A program made the translations under genes and the position numbers. A stretch of 64,000 nt of DNA from the NCBI RefSeq assembly GCF_902491285.1, contig NZ_CABUHK010000016.1, positions 1 through 64,000 of the forward strand, given 5' to 3'. The notes under the pieces were generated by a model, which ran no database searches, had not been told where the DNA came from, and saw nothing but the letters and a program-made list of their open reading frames with translations. Every line of letters starts with the position of its first letter. The stretch's first letter is position 1. Of the stretch, positions 55,478-63,085 are shown piece by piece. The stretch comes from an uncultured Bacteroides sp. (GTDB taxonomy: Bacteria; Bacteroidota; Bacteroidia; Bacteroidales; Bacteroidaceae).

Positions 55478-58192
55478 CTAAAATGTGCACGACACTCCCA
55501 AGCTCACGTTTATTCCTTTCTTATAATCGCCCAACACTACTTTCCGGTTGTTGCCGCTGGCTTCCCGCCTCAACCGGTAGGCCGGATTGAGCAGGTTGCG
55601 TGCCTTGAGACTGAACAAGAAATGCTTGCCGAACTTGGCCTGCGATACAAAATCAAGTGTGGTTACTCCTTCTTCCATGATGTTCCGGTATCCTTGCGTG
55701 CCGAGGGTATATACTTTCTCGCCCACATATCCCCAAACAAGAGTGTTGGTAAATGAGTGCCTACCGGTAGAATAGGTATGCGACAAATCAAAGTTTGCAA
55801 TCCACGGCGCTGCCCCTTCGAGCTGGGAGCCTTCCTTGTCGGTAGCCGCGATGTCGGGGTCATCTATTATGGCGTTAGTGTAGATGTATGAGCCGTTGAG
55901 CCCTGCCGAAAGCCTGTTCGTGCCGTTTTTCCCTGCCGGACGTACGAGAAGATTCTTGCGTATTTCCAGCTCGATACCTGCTACGGTAGCCTGGCCGGAT
56001 ATGTTCTCATAAGAGAGGAATCCGCCTGCGCTCGGAGTTTCGATACGTGAAATAGGGTTCTTTATCATTTTGTAGAAGGCGGTAAGCGAGATAAGTTCCG
56101 TAGGTGTGGGGGTAAAGTCCCATTTCAAATCCAGGTTGTAGTTGTCCGACGGTTTCAGATTCGCGTTACCCTGGCTCTTGAAGTTGACTCCTACATAGCG
56201 GTAAGGTGAAATCTCTTTTGATTGCGGCAATGTGTATGTCTTACTCGCCCCCAGTCGCAATGTATGTTTGTCCGTCAGGTTATATCTCAGATTCAGGCTC
56301 GGAAGAAAATAGTTTTCCCTGATGCTGTTCTTTCCTTTGGAGTTGCCTTTGTCTACGTTGTAATCCACGGTCATATCAACGTTATCATACTTCACTCCCA
56401 GGTTTGCCACCCAGCGGGATGAAAACTGGTAGACGGCTTCCGCATAAACGGAGTGTATATTCTTTTTCACTGTATATTTGTCTACGGCATTGTCTACGTT
56501 AAAGCGGGTCCCGAAATTGGCGGATGTATAAAAGTCATCCAGTGCAATATCATTCAATGAAGTGAACGACGGCCCGTTAAGAGTTATCAGGTTGTATTCC
56601 GTCTGTTCAAAATCATCATTTACGATGCGTCCCGTATAGCCTATGCGAAGCTGCGATATTTCTTCCTGACTGTCCTTTAGCCGATATACCAGTCCACCGC
56701 GAAGATTCAGGTCGTTCTCCGTCAATGCGGCAAAAGTGCGGAACTGCGTATTTCCTCCTACCAGCCCGTAACCTGTATCATTCTTCGTTATCTCGTTGAT
56801 GCGGCGATCCGGTTCGTATCCGCGCACCATATTATAAGAGACTCCCGCGTCGAAACTCAACGCGTCTGTCAGTCCCCAGTTACTCGTCAGTTGGTTGACA
56901 ATAAGCAGGTTGTCATTCACTTGTTGGCGGCGGGTCATCCCTTGATTACCGTAATCATCGCTGAAGGTATCATTTTTGCCTTCATAATTTCCAACAGACT
57001 GGGTACTGTTGTGCACCAGCATAAGATTGTATGCCAGGTGGTGACGGTTCTGCATATCAAAATCCACGTTGGCCAGTGCCAGTTGACTGATATTGACGGC
57101 GGACTTATGCCCTGTCATGTCCTTGTAGACGGTTCCGTCGGTTGTGGTATTACGTATGGTTTCATCTGTGTAGCGATAATCCGTGGTATGCCCTGCAGTG
57201 GCGAAAAAAGAGAGAACGTTACGTTCTCCGCCTACGTAGAATCTCTTTCCGCCGGATATATTGTAACTGCGGTCTATCTGGAAATTCTGTGCTGCCGGAT
57301 CCAGCTTGTTTTCAAATCCCCATGCGTTACCCAACGGTTGCGTACGGTTGGCAAATCCGAAGGGGTTCGTTCCGTCCGGTTTCAGGAAGTCGGCGGTCAT
57401 AGTCTGTGTATTCACTCCTGCAGAAACGCCTGCGCTGACATATCCGCTGCCGACCAGTTCTTTGGAAGCAATATCAATATTGGCCCCTCCCACATCACCG
57501 CTTCCACCGGCGGTAAAGGCTTTGTTTACTCCGACAGACTGTATGATGTCTGTCCCGAAGAAATCGAGTGAGATATTCTTGTATTCCGGATCTTCCGACG
57601 GTACCGGAAACCCGTTGAAGGTGGTGGTATTATAACGGTCGCCCAGTCCACGGACAAAGACGTTTTTTACTCCGTCCTGCTTGGAGATTCCGGAAACTTT
57701 GGTGACAGCGCCTTCGGCATCGGAAACGCCTTTACGGGAGAGTTCCTTCACACCTACAGACTGCACGGCGATAACGGCTTTCTGCTGTTCGAGCAAAAGC
57801 ATATTCTCGTTTTCACGATTCTTCTTTGCTACAACTACTACATCAGAAAGTTCCTGGGCGTCGGTTTCCAGTTCCAGATTCAGTATCACCAGTTTACCGT
57901 TCTCTACACGAACCTTGCGGCGTACTTCGGTCTTGTAGCCTACATATTTAATCTCAATATCATACATACCTTCCAAAACACCGGCGGCATTCAATTCGAA
58001 ATTACCGTCCATATCGGTAACTGCTCCGGCTGGTGTGCCTATCAGGCGAATAGTCGCTCCTATCAGAGGTTCCTTTGAAAGTTTGTCTTTCACAGCTCCT
58101 TTTACCTTGATATTTGCAGCCAATGCGGGAAGTACACACAACAAGCAGAAGAAGGCCGCAACAGAAAATCTTAAAAGAAATAGTTTTTTCAT
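55478..58192 (-). CDS. TonB-dependent outer membrane receptor with N-terminal regulatory-like domain
   Basis: This 904-residue receptor has a signal peptide ending at LPALAA, a carboxypeptidase-regulatory-like domain (about 27-112, SKEPLIGATIRLIGTPAGAVTDMDGNFEL), a plug (about 125-235, KNVFVRGLGDRYNTTTFNG) and a barrel ending in a terminal Phe. It lacks the long SusC-type plug extension and has no SusD gene beside it; a beta-helix lipoprotein follows instead. It is more likely a metal, cofactor or peptide importer than a glycan importer, but nothing in the sequence fixes the substrate. Promoter TACCTTTG at 58232-58225. Confidence 0.9.
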   Translation of the reverse strand: MKKLFLLRFSVAAFFCLLCVLPALAANIKVKGAVKDKLSKEPLIGATIRLIGTPAGAVTDMDGNFELNAAGVLEGMYDIEIKYVGYKTEVRRKVRVENGKLVILNLELETDAQELSDVVVVAKKNRENENMLLLEQQKAVIAVQSVGVKELSRKGVSDAEGAVTKVSGISKQDGVKNVFVRGLGDRYNTTTFNGFPVPSEDPEYKNISLDFFGTDIIQSVGVNKAFTAGGSGDVGGANIDIASKELVGSGYVSAGVSAGVNTQTMTADFLKPDGTNPFGFANRTQPLGNAWGFENKLDPAAQNFQIDRSYNISGGKRFYVGGERNVLSFFATAGHTTDYRYTDETIRNTTTDGTVYKDMTGHKSAVNISQLALANVDFDMQNRHHLAYNLMLVHNSTQSVGNYEGKNDTFSDDYGNQGMTRRQQVNDNLLIVNQLTSNWGLTDALSFDAGVSYNMVRGYEPDRRINEITKNDTGYGLVGGNTQFRTFAALTENDLNLRGGLVYRLKDSQEEISQLRIGYTGRIVNDDFEQTEYNLITLNGPSFTSLNDIALDDFYTSANFGTRFNVDNAVDKYTVKKNIHSVYAEAVYQFSSRWVANLGVKYDNVDMTVDYNVDKGNSKGKNSIRENYFLPSLNLRYNLTDKHTLRLGASKTYTLPQSKEISPYRYVGVNFKSQGNANLKPSDNYNLDLKWDFTPTPTELISLTAFYKMIKNPISRIETPSAGGFLSYENISGQATVAGIELEIRKNLLVRPAGKNGTNRLSAGLNGSYIYTNAIIDDPDIAATDKEGSQLEGAAPWIANFDLSHTYSTGRHSFTNTLVWGYVGEKVYTLGTQGYRNIMEEGVTTLDFVSQAKFGKHFLFSLKARNLLNPAYRLRREASGNNRKVVLGDYKKGINVSLGVSCTF

Positions 58193-58224
58193 CGAACTTT
58201 GCTCTACGTTTTTAAATCTGTGGG

Positions 58225-58232
58225 CAAAGGTA
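58225..58232 (-). promoter_or_regulatory. -7 box of the TonB receptor-lipoprotein operon
   Basis: TACCTTTG on the minus strand fits TAnnTTTG; the leader would be about 25 nt. The 22-bp array begins about 120 bp further upstream. Confidence 0.5.
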
Positions 58233-58350
58233 GAGGGTAGGTATTACAATGATAAGACGAAGAAAATACAATCAATTGAAAGATAGGTTGCAAGCATGTT
58301 ACATACCTATCTCCTATCTGTCTAATCCCATCCCACCGGTTTAAAGATTT

Positions 58351-58530
58351 GTTTCCTCCGGTTCCAATATTTGTTTCATTGGTTGAAACACTTTGTTTCT
58401 CGGCGTGAAACACTTCGTTTCTCGGTGTGAAACACTTTGTTTCCCGGTGTGAAACTTTTAGTTTCAAAGCTTGGAAAACTCTTAGTTTCAAGGTTAGAAA
58501 AACTTTTAGTTTCAGCATGGCAGAAACCGG
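58351..58530. repeat. Tandem array of eight degenerate 22-bp palindromic units (GTTTC-N7/8-GAAAC)
   Basis: Units start at 58351, 58373, 58395, 58417, 58439, 58461, 58485 and 58509, so the period is 22 bp five times and then 24 bp twice. The central units read GTTTCTCGGTGTGAAAC plus a tail such as ACTTT. Each is an imperfect palindrome of GTTTC and GAAAC. The architecture and terminal words are the same as in the array at 20134-20287, but the inner bases differ. Confidence 0.88.
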
Positions 58531-58567
58531 TCAATACATGGTTTTAGTTTTATGAATAGGAATTTAA

Positions 58568-58672
58568 TTTAGACATAAGAGCAAAAGAACATAAAGGCCG
58601 CACTTGGAAAATTATTTCTGTAGTTTATTAAACTACTATTTTATCTTTTGTTCTTATGTTCTTCTGTCTAAA
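58568..58672. repeat. Inverted-repeat element of AAGAACATAA-type words with a central palindrome
   Basis: The outer arms TTTAGAC (58568-58574) and GTCTAAA (58666-58672) are exact complements. Inside them the words AAAAGAACATAA and TTCTTATGTTCTT recur on opposite strands. The centre carries a perfect 17-bp palindrome GTAGTTTA-T-TAAACTAC (58620-58636). It sits just after the AraC gene and could also serve as its terminator. Confidence 0.6.
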
Positions 58673-58710
58673 AATAAATTATCATTCTATTATGATACAA
58701 CACTTATCTA

Positions 58711-59607
58711 TTAAACCAGCTTCTTCTTTTTCCGGTAATTCTCACGGAACTCTTTAGGCGAGCAAGCCTTTTTCTTCTTGAAGATACGGTTGAAATTGGA
58801 AAGGTTGTTGAATCCGCACTCATAGCAGATTTCGGCTATCGACATGGTAGAATCCACCAACAGACGGGAAGCGAAACCGAGACGGATATCAATAATATAA
58901 TCGGAAAGATTCTTTCCCGTACGTAATTTAAAGAACCGGCTGAATGACACATCCGTCATTCCGACCATAGCCGCCAACTGTCCCAAACGAATCTCTTCCT
59001 GATAATGGGCATTGATATACTCCTGCACTTTCTGCACACGACGGCTGTCCGAATGAATATCTATCTTGGCAAATGACGAACTGGACAACGTGCGGGAGTC
59101 TTCCTCGAAGAGGGAGAGTTCGTAAAGAATCGTCATAAACTTGATGACCGCATAAAATCCCTGTTTCTCGGAAGCCAGCGTATCCAGCAACGGATATATT
59201 TTAAGAATCGCGGACATCGGGAAACAAAGTCCTTTCTGTGCCTTATCCAGCATCCTGCGAATAGAATCGAACTGATTCTTATTGATGAAACTCTTGAAGA
59301 AGAGGTCGGAAGAGAACTGAATCGTTATCTCCCTTATCTCTTTCGAACGGCACTCGTTCTGTTCCCATACGTGCTCCAGGTCTTTACCTGTTATCAAGAC
59401 CAAATCATAGTCGCCTATCACTTCGGAAGAATCTCCGACTACCCTTCTCACTCCTGTCGCTTTCTCCGTAAAGTTCAATTCGAACTCGGAATGATTGTGA
59501 ATAGGATAAGTGAACTCTGTCTTGTAACGTTCTGCAATATAAAAGCAGTCCTTGTCTGACAAAGGGGTAATCTCACGAATAATCTGGCTAGGTAACGGTG
59601 TGTTCAT
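58711..59607 (-). CDS. AraC-family transcriptional regulator with N-terminal cupin-like domain
   Basis: This 298-residue protein has a sensory half (about 15-150) with HNHSEFELNF, typical of AraC cupin domains, and a C-terminal double helix-turn-helix (about 195-293; IRLGQLAAMVGMTDVSFSRF and SIAEICYECGFNNLSNFNRI, then FKKKKACSPKEFRENYRK). The His-rich segment HNHSEFE suggests sugar or metal binding, but no ligand can be named. It lies 49 bp after the MscS-type gene and may be the last gene of that operon. Confidence 0.9.
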   Translation of the reverse strand: MNTPLPSQIIREITPLSDKDCFYIAERYKTEFTYPIHNHSEFELNFTEKATGVRRVVGDSSEVIGDYDLVLITGKDLEHVWEQNECRSKEIREITIQFSSDLFFKSFINKNQFDSIRRMLDKAQKGLCFPMSAILKIYPLLDTLASEKQGFYAVIKFMTILYELSLFEEDSRTLSSSSFAKIDIHSDSRRVQKVQEYINAHYQEEIRLGQLAAMVGMTDVSFSRFFKLRTGKNLSDYIIDIRLGFASRLLVDSTMSIAEICYECGFNNLSNFNRIFKKKKACSPKEFRENYRKKKKLV

Positions 59608-59656
59608 AATATAAGTAGTTTATTGTAATATTATTTGTTTTGTTGTATTGCGCCCA

Positions 59657-61003
59657 TCAGTTTTCTATCTTCACTCCTATCCGGCGCAAGTCCGCCCCCG
59701 AAGGATTCTGGAACACCTGTAAGTCAAATTCGGGTATGATGGCAAGCACATGATCGAAAACGTCTGCCTGTATGCCTTCATAAGCAACCCAGACCTTGTT
59801 GGCGGAAAAGAAGTAAAGTTCCATCGGAATACCGGTTTCCGTAGGCTGGAGCTGGCGCACCATGCAAGTCATCTCCTGATTGACAGTGGGCAGACTTTTC
59901 AGATAGTTGGTCAGGTAAGCGCGGAAGACTCCCAAATTGGTCTGCCGGCGTCCGTTCACCAGTATTGAATTGTCTATATCATGTTCCTTGTTATATTGTT
60001 CCACGACTTTTTCCGTTTGATCCACGTAGTCTTTCAACAATTGTATCTTACGATATTTCGCCAACATTTCCGGGGTGCAGAAGCGCACGCTAGTCATATC
60101 TATATTGATGGAACGCTTCACACGACGGCCGCCGGATTCCTGCATACCCTGCCAGTTTTGGAATGAGTCGCTAACCAGCAGGTAAGGCGGAATGGTGGTG
60201 ATGGTATTGTCGAAGTTACGTACTTTTACAGTGTTCAAGGTCACTTCTATCACTGTGCCGTCCGCGCCATATTTGGGCATGGTAATCCAGTCGCCCACTT
60301 TCAGCATATTGTTGGCAGAAAGCTGGATGCCGGAGACAAAGCCCATAATACTGTCTTTGAAAACCAACATCAGAACAGCGGCAGAAGCTCCGAGCCCGGT
60401 CAGCAATACCACCGGACTTTGCTTGATCAGGATACTGATGATGATAATGGCTCCTATAAAGAAAAGAACCACTTGCGCTGTCTGCAGGAGACCTTTCAAT
60501 GGTTTGTCTTTATATTGTTCGCGTGCGCTGTATACTAGATAAACGGCAGTAAAAAGCGCACTTACGAAACGCAGGAAGACTGCGAGTATATAAATCATGC
60601 AAAGCCTGCGAAGGAAGTCAAGCAGAGCGGAATCCGCATGTTCGGGAAATGCGATAGGAATGGCTATGTAAATCAATATCGGCGCCACCATCCTGCTAAG
60701 GTTCACCATCACCTTGTCATTGAATACAATGTCGTCCCAAGTGGCTTTCGTCTGTTTCACCAGTTTGGATACCGTACGCAAAATTATCTTGCGGCAAATC
60801 AGATTAGCCAGCAAGGCTACTCCTATGATAAGCAGCAATATGATAAAGTTGTCAATCTTATCCGCCCAGACTTCATCCACTCCCATCGACAGCAAAGCAT
60901 CATTCACGCCTTGCATCATTGCATTACCGGCGTCTTGAGTATCTCCATCCGCCAATGCAACAGTCACTGTATCAATCACCTCTTTTACTTCTTCCATAAA
61001 CAA
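59657..61003 (-). CDS. MscS-family mechanosensitive channel, YbdG-like
   Basis: This 448-residue inner membrane protein has about five N-terminal helices and the MscS pore/beta region (VLLTGLGASAAVLMLVFKDSIMGFVSGIQL, then GDWITMPKYGADGTVIEVTLNTVKVRNFDNTITTIP). The long insert after the beta domain (SFQNWQGMQESGGRRVKRSINIDMTSVRF) is the mark of the YbdG subgroup rather than classical MscS. It protects against osmotic shock. It starts 25 bp after the DUF4435 gene, so it is probably cotranscribed with the ATPase/DUF4435 pair. Confidence 0.9.
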   Translation of the reverse strand: MFMEEVKEVIDTVTVALADGDTQDAGNAMMQGVNDALLSMGVDEVWADKIDNFIILLLIIGVALLANLICRKIILRTVSKLVKQTKATWDDIVFNDKVMVNLSRMVAPILIYIAIPIAFPEHADSALLDFLRRLCMIYILAVFLRFVSALFTAVYLVYSAREQYKDKPLKGLLQTAQVVLFFIGAIIIISILIKQSPVVLLTGLGASAAVLMLVFKDSIMGFVSGIQLSANNMLKVGDWITMPKYGADGTVIEVTLNTVKVRNFDNTITTIPPYLLVSDSFQNWQGMQESGGRRVKRSINIDMTSVRFCTPEMLAKYRKIQLLKDYVDQTEKVVEQYNKEHDIDNSILVNGRRQTNLGVFRAYLTNYLKSLPTVNQEMTCMVRQLQPTETGIPMELYFFSANKVWVAYEGIQADVFDHVLAIIPEFDLQVFQNPSGADLRRIGVKIEN

Positions 61004-61028
61004 TTTTCTCTCTTCTTCTTTTAGTTTG

Positions 61029-62030
61029 TTATTTCCCTTTTTCTAAATATTCACTTATATCCTGCCTCAGCCAGTCATAGTGGAAAAGCCGCTTGTAGGC
61101 TACGTTTTTCTTCAACATTATTTCCACATTCACCTGACTGTTCTGATAGCAAGTCAGTTCGTTCTTGAATTGTTCATTATGTTCGGCCAGTCGTTTAATC
61201 TCCTGTTCACGCTCCCGGCGCAACACTGTGCAAACAGGGGTGAGAAGTTTCATTACCACATTGTCCATCACATGATGTCCCTGCATATACAGATAAGTAT
61301 TATCCGGCATCAAGCCCAATTCTCTCAGTTCAGCCCGTAGTGCATTCACCTGGCTGATGTTACGGGAGAAACGCTTCTTCAGTTCCGACAACTTTTGGTT
61401 GACACGCTGCTGTAATGCTTCCAGGCTCTTTTCCGGATGCCTGAGACTTATCTCACGCAAGGCAGTATAGGTGTGGAAGTCGTACATCGGAAAGGTATAG
61501 GTATCCCGTTGGCGATAGAACCATATATTCCACAGGAAAAGAGGATATACGATTTCGGAATACTTCTTCAAGTAGGCATTGAAATCAAAGATGAAGCGAT
61601 CGTTCAATGTAGCTTGCACGCACACTTCATGCAGGCTTTCGGCAAAGCAGTGGTAGTTCTCAATGGCATACGTATAAGTCTGGAAGATATATTTGTTCCG
61701 GTTGATTTTACGGGAAGTATTGGTGGCGCCTTGCAGCAGGAAATCATAATCGCTGTCTACGCAGGCTATCAGGCTTCTTCCCAGTTCGGCGGTATTCAGC
61801 GTGTTCATGAGCACCATCTTCTTCCCCTTTGCGAGGGAGTTGGCCGAAGGAAGCATCACCTGAAAATAATGCTCGTCATCTTCAAACTCTTCAAGCAGTG
61901 TACGCCAGAAAGCGACATCGTCATAGCTTTCCACATAAGCTATGATACGCCGACGGGCCTTCTTCGGATAAAGCTTGTGGGCTGCATTGAAGTATGAAGA
62001 AGTCAGGTTGTCTCGTAGTGAAGTTGCCAT
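61029..62030 (-). CDS. DUF4435 protein, TOPRIM-like, possible AriB-type nuclease
   Basis: This 333-residue soluble protein has the TOPRIM-type layout of DUF4435: a glutamate motif IIAYVESYDDVAFW (Glu34, with Asp37/Asp38) and, about 58 residues later, an acidic motif LIACVDSDYDFLL (Asp92, Asp94, Asp96). These would bind metal in a nuclease. The rest is helical, with NYHCFAESLHE as another conserved-looking block. It begins 29 bp after an AAA ATPase gene. ATPase plus DUF4435 is the composition of the PARIS anti-phage system (AriA/AriB). Whether this pair acts in defence is inference. Confidence 0.8.
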   Translation of the reverse strand: MATSLRDNLTSSYFNAAHKLYPKKARRRIIAYVESYDDVAFWRTLLEEFEDDEHYFQVMLPSANSLAKGKKMVLMNTLNTAELGRSLIACVDSDYDFLLQGATNTSRKINRNKYIFQTYTYAIENYHCFAESLHEVCVQATLNDRFIFDFNAYLKKYSEIVYPLFLWNIWFYRQRDTYTFPMYDFHTYTALREISLRHPEKSLEALQQRVNQKLSELKKRFSRNISQVNALRAELRELGLMPDNTYLYMQGHHVMDNVVMKLLTPVCTVLRREREQEIKRLAEHNEQFKNELTCYQNSQVNVEIMLKKNVAYKRLFHYDWLRQDISEYLEKGK

Positions 62031-62059
62031 GCTGATTATTACAAGTTACTAATTACAAG

Positions 62060-62923
62060 TTATGGTTTCGTCGGGGAACATTCTTTTCCAAACGCATGCT
62101 CCAACGAAGTGGATATATCGCTCACTTCCGTCACGGCATCCAGCCAGCCTTCCATGATGACAGCGGGCGAATGGGTAGTCAGGATGATTTGTACATTCGG
62201 GTTCAGTTCACGTATCATGGCTATCAACTTTTGTTGCCATTCGATGTGGAGCGAGGCTTCCGGTTCGTCCATAAAGAGTACGCAGTGACTGTTGTCCTGC
62301 ACGAGCACGGTCAGCAGAATGACAAGCATCTGCTTCTCACCGGAAGAGAGTTTGTAGGGGAATAGCAGTTCGCCGTCCTGATAGAAGGCAATGTCGTTCC
62401 GTTTGCGGTCTATCTTCTTGCGTGTATAACTGAAAAGCTCGTCAATCATATCCTGGAAACGGCGTTTGACAATGGACAGGGTGGCTGCTTTACGGCGTTC
62501 TTCTTCATCGTCACTGGAAAGCATTTCAATCATTTTATTGCCTATATTGACTTGGTAGTCAAGATAGCGGCGTTGCAGGAGATAGAGTTGCCAGTCCAGC
62601 TCGGACTTTACATTCTTATCTGCCATGCGGGCTGTGAAGTCGCCCATTATCAGAGGACGGTCGTAACTCCGGATTACATCATAGGGGATATAGGTCGCTT
62701 CGGGATTGTCGAAGAACAAGCGCACTCCGTTCTTCTCATCACTTTTCATTTCGCCGGAGAGTTCTTCGAGATAACCGACGGAACGGTTCAGAATGGTAGT
62801 CTTCCCCACTCCGTTGATACCGGAAAGGATATTTACATCGGGACGCAAATCCCATCCTATATTAAAGCGTTCCCATAGCCCGTGGATTTCAATACGACGT
62901 ATATAATTAGCCTGCTGTTCCAT
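62060..62923 (-). CDS. ABC/OLD-type AAA ATPase, partner of the DUF4435 protein
   Basis: This 287-residue ATPase has Walker A GINGVGKTT (Lys41), an ABC-like signature LSSGEKQ (about 192-198), Walker B VLFMDEPEASLH (Asp219, Glu220) and a switch His in TTHSPA (His251). The insert between Walker A and the signature (about 55-190) is short and helical. The layout is that of the AAA_15/AAA_21 group that includes OLD nucleases and AriA of PARIS; from memory AriA proteins are considerably longer, so this would be a compact version. First gene of a likely four-gene operon; promoter TATATTTG at 62952-62945. Confidence 0.85.
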   Translation of the reverse strand: MEQQANYIRRIEIHGLWERFNIGWDLRPDVNILSGINGVGKTTILNRSVGYLEELSGEMKSDEKNGVRLFFDNPEATYIPYDVIRSYDRPLIMGDFTARMADKNVKSELDWQLYLLQRRYLDYQVNIGNKMIEMLSSDDEEERRKAATLSIVKRRFQDMIDELFSYTRKKIDRKRNDIAFYQDGELLFPYKLSSGEKQMLVILLTVLVQDNSHCVLFMDEPEASLHIEWQQKLIAMIRELNPNVQIILTTHSPAVIMEGWLDAVTEVSDISTSLEHAFGKECSPTKP

Positions 62924-62944
62924 AATATTCTATTTTAATCAAGG

Positions 62945-62952
62945 CAAATATA
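62945..62952 (-). promoter_or_regulatory. -7 box of the ATPase-DUF4435-mscS operon
   Basis: TATATTTG on the minus strand fits TAnnTTTG; the leader to the ATG at 62923 would be about 15 nt. Confidence 0.55.
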
Positions 62953-63016
62953 AATAAATCATCCGACAAAGCTGCTAGTAAACTCATCAAATTCAGAAAA
63001 TACAAGAATAAAAAAC

Positions 63017-63024
63017 TACCTTTG
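63017..63024 (+). promoter_or_regulatory. -7 box of the EamA transporter gene
   Basis: TACCTTTG fits TAnnTTTG, 61 bp before the ATG at 63086. It is divergent to the ATPase promoter, 64 bp away. Confidence 0.5.
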
Positions 63025-63085
63025 CAACCGTTTTCTCCTTTCGTGTGTTATTCTTATTAAAAAATATATCGCAAATCTTATCAGC

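Larger units (their letters stand above)
58193..58710. repeat. Long intergenic region with TonB receptor promoter, a 22-bp palindrome array and a second inverted-repeat element
   Basis: This 518-bp region holds the -7 box TACCTTTG (58232 to 58225), the 22-bp array (58351-58530) and an inverted-repeat element (58568-58672). An open minus-strand frame of about 104 codons across the array is not credible as a gene, because it is made largely of the repeats. Confidence 0.75.

Noticed and set aside
58204..58518. Minus-strand open frame of about 104 codons across the second 22-bp array
   Set aside because: It is built from the repeats read in shifting frames, has no gene-like composition or ribosome-binding site, and overlaps the TonB receptor promoter.
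61029..62923. Recently acquired defence island
   Set aside because: There are no integrase, tRNA or repeat borders, and codon use looks like the neighbours, so the pair is reported as PARIS-like but not as a mobile island.
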